From an uncultured Eubacteriales bacterium (lineage in GTDB: Bacteria; Bacillota; Clostridia; Oscillospirales; Oscillospiraceae): DNA of 64,000 nucleotides. Within the stretch, counting starts at the first letter, position 1. Every line of letters starts with the position of its first letter. The stretch lies in contig OMZQ01000002.1 in the NCBI GenBank assembly GCA_900315595.1, positions 62,001 through 126,000 of the forward strand, given 5' to 3'. Both the position numbers and the translations under genes were made by a program. Below, piece after piece: positions 1 to 8,878 of the stretch. The notes below the pieces were generated by a model. It was not told the origin of the DNA. It worked only from the letters and a program-made list of their open reading frames with translations, and ran no database searches.

Positions 1-638
1 ATGCCGCCGCCCTCGTCACAGACCAGCCAGGGCTTCACACCCCGGCGGGTCAGCTCGTCCACCAGCGTTTTGCAGCCGGGGCCGGCCCACTCCTCGGTGC
101 AGGAGGAGGAGAGATACACGTCCTGGGCCGGGACGAAGCCCTTGGCCAGCAGCTCCTCCACCGCCTCAAAAAAGGCGAAGACGGAGCATTTCGTATCCGA
201 GCTGCCCCGGCCCCAGACCTTGCCGCCCTCAATATCACCGGAGAAGGGCTCGTGACTCCACGCCCCTTCCGCCGGGACCACGTCCTGGTGGCTCATGAGG
301 ACGATGGGCTTTTCGCTGCGCTTGCCCTTCCAGTAAAAGAGCAGGTTCCCGTCCAGCTCCGTCTTTTCGAGATTGGCATGGACCAGGGGAAAGAGCTCCG
401 CCAGCAGCTGATGAAATCCCAGAAACTTCTCCCGCTGGTTTTCTCCGGGTACCGAGACCGTTTCATACCGCACCATGCGGGAGAGGGCCTGGGCGTAACG
501 CTCCGCCCGGGCGGGGTCCGGGTCGGGCTGATAGGTGGAAACCTTGTGCCCTGCCAGCAGGGTTCGCAGGACGGCGATGCCCAGCAGCAGCACGATCAGC
601 CCCAGCAGACCCAGCAGCACATAGACGATCCACATCAT
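1..638 (-). CDS. M20-family zinc metallopeptidase, N-terminal part (cut by window edge)
   Basis: The first 212 codons are present; the rest lies left of the window. Residues 3-25 form one hydrophobic helix, so the enzyme is probably membrane-anchored or exported. M20 signatures follow: SHQDVV (His117 and Asp119), the bridging aspartate in GRGSSDTK (Asp148) and the CTEEW pair (Glu182/Glu183). These are the zinc ligands and general base of the carboxypeptidase/dipeptidase family. The ATG overlaps the stop of the preceding membrane-protein gene by 4 bases (ATGA), so the two are probably translationally coupled. A role in taking up and splitting short peptides or acylated amino acids is inferred from this pairing. 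The exact substrate cannot be read from the sequence. Confidence 0.88.
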   Translation of the reverse strand, partial: MMWIVYVLLGLLGLIVLLLGIAVLRTLLAGHKVSTYQPDPDPARAERYAQALSRMVRYETVSVPGENQREKFLGFHQLLAELFPLVHANLEKTELDGNLLFYWKGKRSEKPIVLMSHQDVVPAEGAWSHEPFSGDIEGGKVWGRGSSDTKCSVFAFFEAVEELLAKGFVPAQDVYLSSSCTEEWAGPGCKTLVDELTRRGVKPWLVCDEGGG

Positions 639-1360
639 TTCCCGCTGCCTCCCGTTTTCTTATACTTCAGCCAGGCCAGGAGAATCGCCAGCGCGCCGCT
701 GGGCAGGATCATAAAGCTGGTGGAGGAGATCAGACCGGGAACCAGGATAAAGAGCAGGCTCATGACCAGCAGTGGCGCCGCTGCGATGTCCAGGTTTCGG
801 CGGAAATACTTGTATGCCATGGCGCCGAATAGTGCCGGGACCACGTTGTCGAAGGCCGGGGCCAGAATCGGCGACTGGAGCAGGGGCTGCAGCGGGATCA
901 GCAGCGCGACACCCACCGCCAGCACCAGGATCGTCACCAGCGAGGAGGTGGCAATGGAGAGCGTGGAGATGATCTCGTTCTCCGGGGTGCCGGCCTTGAC
1001 GCCCACGATGTCCCGGGCGTTGACGGCGCAGGGAATTTTCATGTTGATGAGGTTGCCGGTAATGAAGGCCAGATAGCCGCCGCCGGCCCCCAGCATGGGG
1101 GTATAGACCAGCCATTCGGCAATGCAGCTCACGAACCAGACCAGACCGATGGCCAAAAAGCCGCTCCCGGCGGCCTTCAGATCCGGGGAGGTTCCCAGAT
1201 AGCCGCCGATCACGAAGGGGACGCCCAGCAGGAGCACCAGGGTAATGACGCTGGCGATCCGGCCGAAGAGATGGGTACTTTTGTTGTAGGCCTCAAAGAG
1301 GGCCTTTTTTTCTTCGTCAAAAGCGGAGCTTTCCGCCGCGGGAAGGTTTTTCTCGTTCAC
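635..1360 (-). CDS. Polytopic membrane protein, likely partner of the DUF5058 protein
   Basis: This 241-residue protein has about six hydrophobic segments and a charged cytoplasmic N-terminus. I do not recognise a named family with certainty. It lies 16 bases after the DUF5058 gene and overlaps the M20 peptidase gene by 4 bases, so the three form one operon. The start is GTG behind a G-rich ribosome binding site. A two-subunit inner-membrane transporter feeding the peptidase is a reasonable inference from size, topology and gene order. No binding motif is visible to prove it. Confidence 0.6.
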   Translation of the reverse strand: MNEKNLPAAESSAFDEEKKALFEAYNKSTHLFGRIASVITLVLLLGVPFVIGGYLGTSPDLKAAGSGFLAIGLVWFVSCIAEWLVYTPMLGAGGGYLAFITGNLINMKIPCAVNARDIVGVKAGTPENEIISTLSIATSSLVTILVLAVGVALLIPLQPLLQSPILAPAFDNVVPALFGAMAYKYFRRNLDIAAAPLLVMSLLFILVPGLISSTSFMILPSGALAILLAWLKYKKTGGSGK

Positions 1361-1376
1361 GTTGACGCCCCCCTTC

Positions 1377-2129
1377 TCAGAGTCTGCCCAGCAGGACAGC
1401 GATGGCCATGGCCAGCAGCATGCTGCCCGCGATGGAAAAGCTCTCCACCCAGGCCTGCTTCTTCTTTTCCGCCAGCCAGACGAAGCCTGCCATGACCAGG
1501 CTGGCCGCCAGGGCCACAGCCAAAGGCAGCCAGGAGCCGGTAAACGTAAAGCGGCCGTTTCCGGAGATGAAGCCGCCGATATAGCTGCCCAGATAGGCGC
1601 AAATCAAGCCGATGAACATGGCGGTCATGGCCTTGTCGCCAAAGCCGGAAACCCCGGCGCTCTTTCCGCTGCCGCTGCCGAGGCGTTTGAGATAACGCTT
1701 GTTGAAGAGCGTGGAGAAGACCATGCCCCACATAATGCACAGGCTCATCAGCAGGCAGATCGTGACAAAGCCCCGGGCCGTCATGGTGGTGGCGGAAAGG
1801 CCGCCCAGCCCCGCCTGCTCCGCGGCGGCGGTGGCCACCTGGGTTTCATAGTGCAGGGCCCCGATCACAGACAGCCGCAGCCAGGGCCAGGGCGTACCCA
1901 GGCTGCCGGACAGGGCGATGACCCCCAGCAGAATGCCCACGCTGGGCAGCAGGGTGAAGGTGGCGCTGGCGGCGATGACCCGCTTCATTTTGGTGGTGTC
2001 GATGCCCATGGCCTTGCCCGCCCGGTAGGCCCGGATCAGGAAGAACAGGCTGACCGCCGCGATAAAGAGGATGATCGCCCCGCAGACGAAGTAGAGAAAG
2101 GGACTGTTGAGCTGGGTCAGAATCGACAT
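1377..2129 (-). CDS. DUF5058 family membrane protein
   Basis: This 250-residue protein has about seven hydrophobic segments. The stretch around residues 48-90 (KRVIAAS, then LLPSVGILLG, then PWLRLSVIGALHYE) matches my recollection of the DUF5058 family. That family is common in Firmicutes next to M20 peptidases. The start is well supported: AAGGAGG lies about eight bases before ATG. It begins a small operon with the following membrane protein and the M20 peptidase. Transport of a small peptide or amino-acid derivative is the most likely role, by context only. Confidence 0.7.
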   Translation of the reverse strand: MSILTQLNSPFLYFVCGAIILFIAAVSLFFLIRAYRAGKAMGIDTTKMKRVIAASATFTLLPSVGILLGVIALSGSLGTPWPWLRLSVIGALHYETQVATAAAEQAGLGGLSATTMTARGFVTICLLMSLCIMWGMVFSTLFNKRYLKRLGSGSGKSAGVSGFGDKAMTAMFIGLICAYLGSYIGGFISGNGRFTFTGSWLPLAVALAASLVMAGFVWLAEKKKQAWVESFSIAGSMLLAMAIAVLLGRL

Positions 2130-2206
2130 ACGCAGGACCTCCTTTACTGTTCAGCCGAATCGCGCATTTTTGATGCGCCTCGGCCCACTCGATTCGTTAT
2201 CGTATC

Positions 2207-2599
2207 TCATGCCAGTTCTTCGTCCATATGGATCAAAAACGATTCAAAGGAATCGGAAACGGTGTAGTAAGTGTCCGCGCCCGTGTTGCAGCTGTCGATC
2301 TGGCAATAGATCCGTTTTTCCGGGTTATACGCCCAGAGCTGGTCGTCGACGCCGCCGATCACGACGTATCCCGGCCACCATTTGGGAACCTCATACTCGT
2401 CGTTGATTGCCTGCAGCTCCTCCAGCCGATAGAAGCGGCCGTAATTGTTTTCGCCCAGCGGGCCCTCTCCGCCGTTGTGCTCCCGCATAAAGGCAAGATA
2501 GTCCTCCGGCAGATCCAGTCCGTTGACGCTCGGGATGATCTGGTTCGGTTTCTCGTTGAACTCAAATTCTTTAAACATTTCACCCATTGCAGCTGCCAT
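2207..2599 (-). CDS. SMI1/KNR4 (SUKH-1) family protein
   Basis: The 130-residue protein has the SUKH fold pattern. There is an early segment with LPEDYLAFMREHNGGEG (residues about 31-47), then a YRLEEL segment, a GGVDDQLWAYN segment and an acidic end. SUKH proteins are typically immunity proteins of contact-dependent or secreted polymorphic toxins, although many orphan copies exist. A good AAGGAGG lies ten bases before ATG. It sits among other small immunity-like genes on the same strand, and no toxin gene is visible nearby. An orphan immunity role is inferred. Confidence 0.85.
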   Translation of the reverse strand: MAAAMGEMFKEFEFNEKPNQIIPSVNGLDLPEDYLAFMREHNGGEGPLGENNYGRFYRLEELQAINDEYEVPKWWPGYVVIGGVDDQLWAYNPEKRIYCQIDSCNTGADTYYTVSDSFESFLIHMDEELA

Positions 2600-2674
2600 T
2601 ATTGTGTTTCCTCCTTGTACGCCGGGAGACAGGGCTCGACTGCACGTCCATCAAGCCGCTTTCAAAGCGCGGCT

Positions 2675-3153
2675 TTATGTTTTTTCTTCTCTCAGCACCG
2701 TGACATTGTAATAGGCGTTGTTATAATCATCGTTCTCAAAATCATTTACAAATTCCGGGTGGACAACAAAGGCCTTCCCGTTTGCAGTGTGAAGCCTCGT
2801 GTCCTGCTGGAAAAAGACGCCTTGCCCGCCGTAGAAAATCATCTGATCCACGATCTTCGTATAATCCTCCAGCCTGTCTTCAGGGACCCGGTGGATCCCG
2901 ATATCCGGTCTCCCGAATTCGGCCATCCCCCTGGTGTGAAGCCAATAGCCGTCCTCTTCCTTGGAATAGAGAATCACCACATGGTTTTGCGCGTTGACTT
3001 CTTTGTCAAAGAACCGCTCCGTCCACTGCTCCGGCGCGTACAAGGTAAGGGCCTGCGGGTCCAGGACACCTCCAGCTCTTCGGCGGAAACGCCGAACACC
3101 ATATAGAACAGGAATGGTTTATAGCCGATATCCCGATAGTACTTACGTTCCAT
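2675..3153 (-). pseudogene. DUF4261-like small protein, frameshifted
   Basis: The longer downstream frame (122 residues) starts in mid-protein without a ribosome binding site. It resembles the end of DUF4261-type proteins, with YWLHTRGMAEFG and a DQMIFYGGQGVFF stretch. The frame beginning at ATG 3153 (MERKYYRDIGYKPF...) gives a sensible N-terminus and then runs into nonsense near 3060-3070. At that point a one-base shift would join it to VLDPQALTLYAPEQ of the downstream frame. The intact protein would have about 159 residues. It is either a true frameshift mutation or a one-base sequencing error. It lies between a SUKH gene and another small immunity-like gene. Confidence 0.7.
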
Positions 3154-3171
3154 TTCTCTGTCCTCAGGTTT

Positions 3172-3597
3172 TCATTCAAAATATCCTTCTTTACCAAACA
3201 GGATGCTCTCTGCCGCACCGTCCGGGGCATAGACTGCCGCGGCCCAGCGGAAGCTGATCGGCCCGTCGTCATCTTCCTCAAATTCGGGGAAGAGCTTGAG
3301 CATCTCTTCTATCTCCAGCGGAAAGACTTTTCTGCCTTCGATCAGGACCTCCGCGTCGTCAAAAACCTCAATGGCCTCGCAGCAGTTATTTCCGTCGTAA
3401 TAGACGTGGCAAAAGCCGAAGTCGTCCGTCGCGGCAGTCGCCTCCGGGGTCTTTTGGAACTCCTCCGCATTGCCCCAGACCGCTCTGATCTGACCCCTCG
3501 ACATGCCGAACCGCACGGAACCGACGCCCACAAGGGGGATCACATTCAATCTCATATCCATTACCGTACTCAAACTGTGCTCAGATGCCATACTCAC
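3172..3597 (-). CDS. Small acidic protein of unknown function, immunity-like setting
   Basis: This 141-residue, strongly acidic protein has an early VGVGSVRFGMSR motif (about residues 23-34 from the GTG start). The motif recurs in small bacterial proteins of the immunity type, but I cannot name the family. The GTG start gives a 17-base overlap with the amidase gene before it. An internal ATG at 3555 (MRLNVIPLV) fits the conserved part better but lacks a clear ribosome binding site. Its company, SUKH and DUF4261-like genes on the same strand, suggests an immunity or stress-related role. Confidence 0.6.
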   Translation of the reverse strand: MSMASEHSLSTVMDMRLNVIPLVGVGSVRFGMSRGQIRAVWGNAEEFQKTPEATAATDDFGFCHVYYDGNNCCEAIEVFDDAEVLIEGRKVFPLEIEEMLKLFPEFEEDDDGPISFRWAAAVYAPDGAAESILFGKEGYFE

Positions 3598-4429
3598 GCT
3601 TAGAGCCGAGATGTTCCAACCGGTATATGTCCGTTCTGCGGTGGGCCAGGAGGGGCAGCTCCGCCCGGATCTGATCCACCAGGTCCAGATCCAGATCCAC
3701 GAACCGGATTTCTTCGGCTTCTTCCATCTGGGTCACGACCCGCCCCCAGGGATCGGTGACGATGGAGTGGCCCCAGGCGTGGTAGCCGGCCTTCATGTCT
3801 CGGGCCGGAGAGGTGGCGACGCAGAACACCTGATTGTCCACAGCCCGCTGCCGGAACAGCAGCTCCCAATGGGCCGGACCGGTGGTCAGGTTGAAGGCGG
3901 CAGGAACGAGAACCAGTTTCGCACCTCGGTCCACCATCAGCCGGAACAGCTCCGGGAACCGGGCGTCGTAGCAGATGCAGAGGCCCATCTTGCAGAACTC
4001 CGTGTCGAACACCGTGACCCGGTCCCCTGCAGTCAGCGTCGCGGATTCCATAAAATGCTGGCCGCCGGTGATCTGAATGTCGAACAGGTGCATCTTGCGG
4101 TGCCGGGCTGCCTCCTTGCCGCTGCGGTCAAAGACGTAGGCCGTGTTGTAGACCTTGCCGTCCTCCCGCTCCGCAATGGACCCGCCGGAGAGCCAGATTC
4201 CGTATTCCGCAGCCAGCTCCGAAAGAAACTGCCAGGAGGGTCCGAAGCGCGGCTCGGCAAAGGAAGGAAACAGCTCCTGCTGATAGGGCCCGTTCCAGAT
4301 CTCCGGCAGCGTCACCAGGTCGATCCCCTGCCCCGCCGCCTGCTTCACCAGCGCCAGGATGTGTTCTCTGCGCTCCTCCGCAGTCCCGCGCAGGAGAGCC
4401 TGGATCATCGCAATCCGTATCTTGTTCAT
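3581..4429 (-). CDS. Nitrilase-superfamily (omega-amidase-like) carbon-nitrogen hydrolase
   Basis: This 282-residue cytoplasmic hydrolase has the full nitrilase triad. Glu43 lies in LPEIWNGPY, Lys112 in HRKMHLFD and Cys153 in CICYDARFPE. The layout matches omega-amidase/NIT2-like enzymes, which remove the terminal amide of 2-oxoglutaramate or 2-oxosuccinamate. I chose ATG 4429 (MNKIRIAMIQ) because GGAGGCGG precedes it by about seven bases. A longer frame from 4456 lacks such a site. The exact amide substrate is not certain. It follows a TPR gene on the same strand. Confidence 0.85.
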   Translation of the reverse strand: MNKIRIAMIQALLRGTAEERREHILALVKQAAGQGIDLVTLPEIWNGPYQQELFPSFAEPRFGPSWQFLSELAAEYGIWLSGGSIAEREDGKVYNTAYVFDRSGKEAARHRKMHLFDIQITGGQHFMESATLTAGDRVTVFDTEFCKMGLCICYDARFPELFRLMVDRGAKLVLVPAAFNLTTGPAHWELLFRQRAVDNQVFCVATSPARDMKAGYHAWGHSIVTDPWGRVVTQMEEAEEIRFVDLDLDLVDQIRAELPLLAHRRTDIYRLEHLGSKREYGI

Positions 4430-4505
4430 GCAAATCCGCCTCCAGAGAAATCTCACGTTCCGAACGATTTTTCAAAATGGGGATGCCCCATAAAAGCAGC
4501 TCCTG

Positions 4506-5420
4506 TTATTTTGCCGCCTTCAAGCGCTTGTCCGCCCACCGGAAGAAGCCGGGAACAGAAATAAACAGCGGCAGGTTGTTCTCCACCAGCTCGATCAGCT
4601 CGTCCTCAGTGAAGGGCCGGTATCCATAGGCCATCCGCTCGTCAATCTCCTCCAGCCTGTCCCCTGCGGCAGCACGGAGGAACTTTTTTGTACCCTTGTT
4701 GATCTTTTGCAGCCGCTGGAGGTAGTCCGTGGCCTCATCAGGTCGGTCCAGCTTGTAGTAGAGCACCGCCAGCGCCAGCAAAAGCTGGGAGTCCTCATAT
4801 TCGCCGAACTGCTTCAGCAAGGCCAGGGCGGCAGGCTCGTCCTCCAGAGCTGCGTACACACACATGAGGGAATAGCGGATCCCGAGGTTGTCGTTTTCGC
4901 ACAGCTCCAGCGAGCGTTCGCCCACAGACGCGGCCTTGCGCAGCATCCCAAGGGCGATCAGGGTCTGGAGGTACTGATACCGCACCCGCATATAGGGACG
5001 GGTCTCGAACACAGCCCAGAAGTCGCCTATGGAATCCCGGAAAAAGCCGCCCTGTTCCATCTGGGAGTCGCCCTTTTTGAGAAGCGCCTCCAGGGCTTCC
5101 AGTGTTTGCTGGGGCTTTTTCATGGTCAGTGCGATCTTGGCCATCCCTGCGTCCAGATTGTCCGGCTCAAGCTCCAAGGCCTTGTTCGTGTATTCCAGCC
5201 GCTGCTTCTGGGTCCGAGCCTCCTCGGCCAGCTCCAGATAATCCATCGCCGTTTCCGGCTCCGTCAGAGCAGCTGCCGTACCGGATTGCAGCTTCGTGTT
5301 GTAGTCTTCCATAAACAGCGAGATAAGCCGATCCATTTCCTGATCGCTCATCTCATCCCCACCGTGGGCATCCAGATACTTGTTCAGGTCCCGAAACACC
5401 TTTTCCGTCTCTCTGCTCAT
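4506..5420 (-). CDS. Tetratricopeptide-repeat protein
   Basis: About 304 residues, helical throughout, with TPR-like units around residues 55-240 (for example the segment ending ALELEPDNLDAGMAK) and no signal peptide or membrane helix. It is probably a cytoplasmic scaffold. The start at 5420 (MSRETEKVF) is preceded by GGAGG eight bases upstream; the frame stays open to 5456. No catalytic motif is visible. Its target is unknown, and co-transcription with the amidase downstream is possible (76-base gap). Confidence 0.75.
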   Translation of the reverse strand: MSRETEKVFRDLNKYLDAHGGDEMSDQEMDRLISLFMEDYNTKLQSGTAAALTEPETAMDYLELAEEARTQKQRLEYTNKALELEPDNLDAGMAKIALTMKKPQQTLEALEALLKKGDSQMEQGGFFRDSIGDFWAVFETRPYMRVRYQYLQTLIALGMLRKAASVGERSLELCENDNLGIRYSLMCVYAALEDEPAALALLKQFGEYEDSQLLLALAVLYYKLDRPDEATDYLQRLQKINKGTKKFLRAAAGDRLEEIDERMAYGYRPFTEDELIELVENNLPLFISVPGFFRWADKRLKAAK

Positions 5421-5511
5421 AGTGTGAACCTCCATCTTGAAGCTTCTTTTTTTCATGATTCTTTCCGGGCAATTTCAATTGGGGGGGCAGCGTAACCAGT
5501 ATTTTTCTTGG

Positions 5512-5957
5512 TCAGTGAGTTTGATGCTCTGCCTTTGCAACGTCCTCCGGCAGGAAAATACTGCCTAAGTGCTTCTTGTCAAATAGATTGTTATACTGCA
5601 AAATTTGGTACTGATTTAAAGTTTCCTCTTCCTCGCCGGATGCCTCCGAAATCGGTATAAATCGACCATTGCTCAAAGAATAATAGCCGTTTCCCGTAAT
5701 TATCGGAATGGACTGCTCGGCATCACGCAAGAATTTGTTGTAAGCAGGTAGTTCTAATCCACAGGTTTCCAGCAAATACGTTGATAAATAATTGATACTG
5801 GTCTCAACATCTCTTTGTTCTTCAATATCATAATTCGCCCAGATAAAGAACGGCACTTTATACTTTAGCATTTCGCTTTGCAGATTATCAAAGCCTCCTC
5901 CGTGAACCGTTTCCAGAAAAGCGGTTTCTCCATCAGATTTCTCCAGATTAACTTAAA
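5512..5957 (-). pseudogene. C-terminal remnant of an LTA synthase / sulfatase-like protein
   Basis: The frame encodes only the end of an LtaS-type enzyme. Recognisable segments are KYKVPFFIWANYDIEE, the SINYLSTYLLE region and the LNQYQILQYNNLFDKK tail. Homology-like sequence continues upstream of the first ATG (GETAFLETVHGGGFDN) to an in-frame TAA near 5957. The membrane part, catalytic threonine and metal sites are all absent. About three quarters of the gene has been lost, so it cannot be active. It marks the downstream edge of the polysaccharide locus and may be debris of a recombination event. Confidence 0.78.
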
Positions 5958-6048
5958 CTAATGAACGGCAAGCATAATATACCTTGCATCAAATGAAAAA
6001 TATTGGAATGAAGCGTCGTTTTTTGTCAGCTTGGGTCGGTTCCATAGC

Positions 6049-6942
6049 TCATGATTTCTCCAGACAGTCTACCACAACAATCTCCGGTATATTAAAGAAG
6101 CGAGGCACTCCATAGCTTCCGGCAAGGCCGGTCGTCAAAATGCAGGTCGCTTTTTCTCCGGTAAAGAGGCCTTTTGTATAAGGGGGGAATTTCCCGACAT
6201 AAGGTGCATAAACTCCCTGCTCCAGGAAAGGAATGCGAATGACCCCTCCGTGATAATGGCCTGAAAGGACCAGATCAACAGCATACTTATTCCTATATCC
6301 CCAATCCAGCCAATTTGTTGGGATGTGATTCAAGAGAATCTTAAAGCGATCCGTATCTTCAAACTGTTCAGCAAATGTCTGCATGCAATGTTGCTGTTCA
6401 GGATCCTGCGTGTTCATATGCGGCGTGCGGTAATAGCCCATATAGCCCCCCACGCGAACTGGGACACCCTTGATCTCAATATCCAGATATTCCGTGTCCA
6501 GGACCGTGGCCCCGGCCTCCGTTATTCGATCCAGCACTGAAATACCGTGTCCTTTGATATAGTCACTCTCGTGATTTCCAAGGCTGAAATAGACTGGCGC
6601 AATCTCGGTTGCGGAATGGATAAAATCGCACATGGCGGCTATTTCTGCTTCCTTTGCATCGTTGTTAAAGATATCACCAACCATGCAAATAAGGTCCGGT
6701 TTTTCTTTTTCGATTTTCTCCAGCAGCCGCTTGTTTTCTGTTCCAAATTCGCGACCGTGAAGATCCGAAAGAAATACAATGCGGAACGAGCCGGTCACCT
6801 TTTCCGAGGAAACGGTGTACCGGCTGACCGTGATCGCGTAATTCGAGTATAGTAGTTCCACTCCGGTGAAAAGAAGCAGAATGGCAAATGCAATCAGTAA
6901 AATCTTCCACCAGCGACGCTTTTTTTGCGATTTATTCTCCAT
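6049..6942 (-). CDS. Membrane-anchored metallophosphoesterase (YkuE/YaeI-like)
   Basis: 297 residues. A basic N-terminus and one membrane helix (about residues 13-33) place the catalytic domain outside the cell. Calcineurin-type metal motifs are complete: SDLHG (about 59-63), a GD in MVGDIF, GNHES, LLNHIP and SGHYHGG. Relatives hydrolyse UDP-diacylglucosamine-type or other phosphoesters. Here a substrate linked to envelope polymers is plausible by position. It lies nine bases after rfbC, and no clear ribosome binding site precedes the ATG. Expression may therefore depend on read-through from the polysaccharide operon. Confidence 0.87.
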   Translation of the reverse strand: MENKSQKKRRWWKILLIAFAILLLFTGVELLYSNYAITVSRYTVSSEKVTGSFRIVFLSDLHGREFGTENKRLLEKIEKEKPDLICMVGDIFNNDAKEAEIAAMCDFIHSATEIAPVYFSLGNHESDYIKGHGISVLDRITEAGATVLDTEYLDIEIKGVPVRVGGYMGYYRTPHMNTQDPEQQHCMQTFAEQFEDTDRFKILLNHIPTNWLDWGYRNKYAVDLVLSGHYHGGVIRIPFLEQGVYAPYVGKFPPYTKGLFTGEKATCILTTGLAGSYGVPRFFNIPEIVVVDCLEKS

Positions 6943-6951
6943 TACGTTGTT

Positions 6952-7503
6952 TTACTTGCGCAACTCTTGCAAGAAGGGCTGCACTTTGTCTTTCTCAGAG
7001 AGCAGGACAGGAACTCCATCTAACAGCGGCCACGCGACCCCGATCTCCGGATCGTTCCAGCGGATGCCGCCTTCGTCGTTGGGATGATAGAAGTCGGTGA
7101 CCTTGTAGCAGAATTCAGCGGTCTCGCTGAGGACGTAGAAACCGTGGGCAAAGCCCTCGGGAATATAGAACTGTTTTTTGTTCTCCGCAGAGAGCGTCTC
7201 TCCGTGCCACTTGCCATAGGTTGCCGAGCCGGGACGCAGATCCACGGCCACGTCAAACACCTCACCGGAGATCACACGCACCAGCTTCCCCTGGGGGAAC
7301 TGCTTCTGATAGTGCAGACCTCGAAGCACCCCCCGGCGGGACATGGACTGATTATCCTGAACGAAAACCATGTCCAGTCCGGCCTCATGCATGTCATTTT
7401 GATTGTAGGTTTCCATGAAATAGCCCCGGCTGTCCCCGAAGACGGTCGGCTCAATAACCAAAAGTCCTTCGATTTCACAGTGAGTAACTTTGATTTTGCT
7501 CAT
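6952..7503 (-). CDS. rfbC: dTDP-4-dehydrorhamnose 3,5-epimerase
   Basis: 183 residues, the usual RmlC length. The cupin core has GYFMETYNQNDM near residue 27, QDNQSMSRRGVLRGLHYQ (active-site His in GLHYQ), the DVAVDLRPGS segment and IPEGFAHGFYVLS. It converts dTDP-4-keto-6-deoxyglucose to the L-lyxo form, the third step to dTDP-L-rhamnose. GGAGGAG lies just upstream of the ATG. It is separated from rfbA, rfbB and rfbD by a glycosyltransferase gene, so the order is A-B-D-(GT)-C in the direction of transcription. Confidence 0.96.
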   Translation of the reverse strand: MSKIKVTHCEIEGLLVIEPTVFGDSRGYFMETYNQNDMHEAGLDMVFVQDNQSMSRRGVLRGLHYQKQFPQGKLVRVISGEVFDVAVDLRPGSATYGKWHGETLSAENKKQFYIPEGFAHGFYVLSETAEFCYKVTDFYHPNDEGGIRWNDPEIGVAWPLLDGVPVLLSEKDKVQPFLQELRK

Positions 7504-7674
7504 GTCTGAGTCTCCTCCACGTTGCTCTGTTTTGTGCAGAACCTGTCGTATGGCGCAAAACGACGAAATTTGACGTATTTTCTTTCCGTCTGACAGAATC
7601 GTTCTCCCGCGCTCCCTTCAAGCAGCGACGTCGGGACTTTCTCTTTTGCAGCAATTCCGACCCGCTGCATACGG

Positions 7675-8778
7675 CTAAACCGTGTTCCGAAGGGCGTTTC
7701 GAAGCCATTTACGAACGCGGTGCTTGCGGTTGCGCTGTCTGGCGCGGCGGATATACTCGTCCGGGTCTCCCCTGCGCAGAAGCTCCGCCGCCTCCCAGGA
7801 TTCCTCCGGGTGTTCGGCAAAAAACTGCCTGGCTTCCAGAACACTGGGGAGCGAAAGATCCGCTTGGAGAACGCTGCGCACCTCAGCCTCCGGTAGGGAC
7901 TGCAAGGCGCTCTGAATTTTGGGGAAAATCCAGCCGGCCAGATTAACATAGATTTTTCGTTGAATGCGGGCCTTCTCTTCGCCTGGCCAACGCGCAAGAA
8001 ACCGGAGCTGATATCGGCTCACGCGATCCAGGTCCGGGATCGTGCTGCGAGAGTACCTTCGTGTGCCTCCGCTCGTTTGCCGGTAGGCATAGAGTCTGTC
8101 CGGGAGAAACAGCATCGAGCGGCAATTCTCCAAAAAATGGAGATTAAGGACCACGTCTTCGCCCTGAAACAGTCTGCCGGCATGATCCGGATCGGGTAAG
8201 TCTGCTGCCAGGCGCCGGTGATACAGCTTGTCCCAGACGGTGGTCGTCAAATGAGAGCCGTCCCAATAGCCGCAAAGGATCGCCGGAAATTCCTCATTTG
8301 TGAAACGAGCTTCATCCTTGCAGAGAAACGGCTCAGGAGCCATCCCGCGCATTTGAACATGGCGGTAGCGGTTGATAAAGCCAAATTGAACCGCATCGCA
8401 GGGCTGCTCCTCCAGCTTGCGGCGGAGCAGCGCAAAGGCATCGCTCCGACAATAATAATCGTCCGAATCGCAGAAGGTAAAGAAGGTTCCGCGCGCACGC
8501 GCAAGGCCGTAGATTCTTGTTTGAAACAGGCCTCCGTTTTCTTTTGTAAACAGGCGAATCCTTTGATCCCTCGCTGCGTACTGCGCGCAAATCTCTCCCG
8601 AGTCGTCTGTAGAACCGTCGTTGACCAGGATCATCTCAAAATCCCGAAGGCTCTGCCCCAGGATCGAGTCAAGACACTTGCGCAAATAACGGGAAGTGTT
8701 ATAAACCGGAACGATCACCGACAGCCAGGGAGCATTCTTTATTGCTGCGCGAGCCTGCGTGGGCTTGTTTTCAAGCAT
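7675..8778 (-). CDS. Family 2 glycosyltransferase
   Basis: 367 residues. The GT-A nucleotide-binding core starts with SVIVPVYNTSRYL near residue 20, then has VNDGSTDDSGE and the metal-binding FCDSDDYY near residue 106. The C-terminal half is variable and basic (ending WLRNALRNTV), as usual for enzymes that recognise a lipid-linked acceptor at the membrane. It lies between rfbD and rfbC, so rhamnose transfer is a reasonable guess, but the donor cannot be read from the sequence. AGGAG precedes the ATG. A 171-base gap without a gene separates it from rfbC. Confidence 0.9.
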   Translation of the reverse strand: MLENKPTQARAAIKNAPWLSVIVPVYNTSRYLRKCLDSILGQSLRDFEMILVNDGSTDDSGEICAQYAARDQRIRLFTKENGGLFQTRIYGLARARGTFFTFCDSDDYYCRSDAFALLRRKLEEQPCDAVQFGFINRYRHVQMRGMAPEPFLCKDEARFTNEEFPAILCGYWDGSHLTTTVWDKLYHRRLAADLPDPDHAGRLFQGEDVVLNLHFLENCRSMLFLPDRLYAYRQTSGGTRRYSRSTIPDLDRVSRYQLRFLARWPGEEKARIQRKIYVNLAGWIFPKIQSALQSLPEAEVRSVLQADLSLPSVLEARQFFAEHPEESWEAAELLRRGDPDEYIRRARQRNRKHRVRKWLRNALRNTV

Positions 8779-8878
8779 CCTTGTTCACTCCTATTCGACA
8801 CAGAGACCTGATGGTTGGGGCAAACCCGGTGATTCGCCGCAATCTGTGCTTGCTCTAAAAGGTTTTGCCCGGATTCGC

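Noticed and set aside
252..1076. Plus-strand open frame across the M20 and membrane-protein genes
   Set aside because: The minus strand has the M20 motifs and an ATGA-coupled gene. The plus frame shows no family match and spans two real genes.
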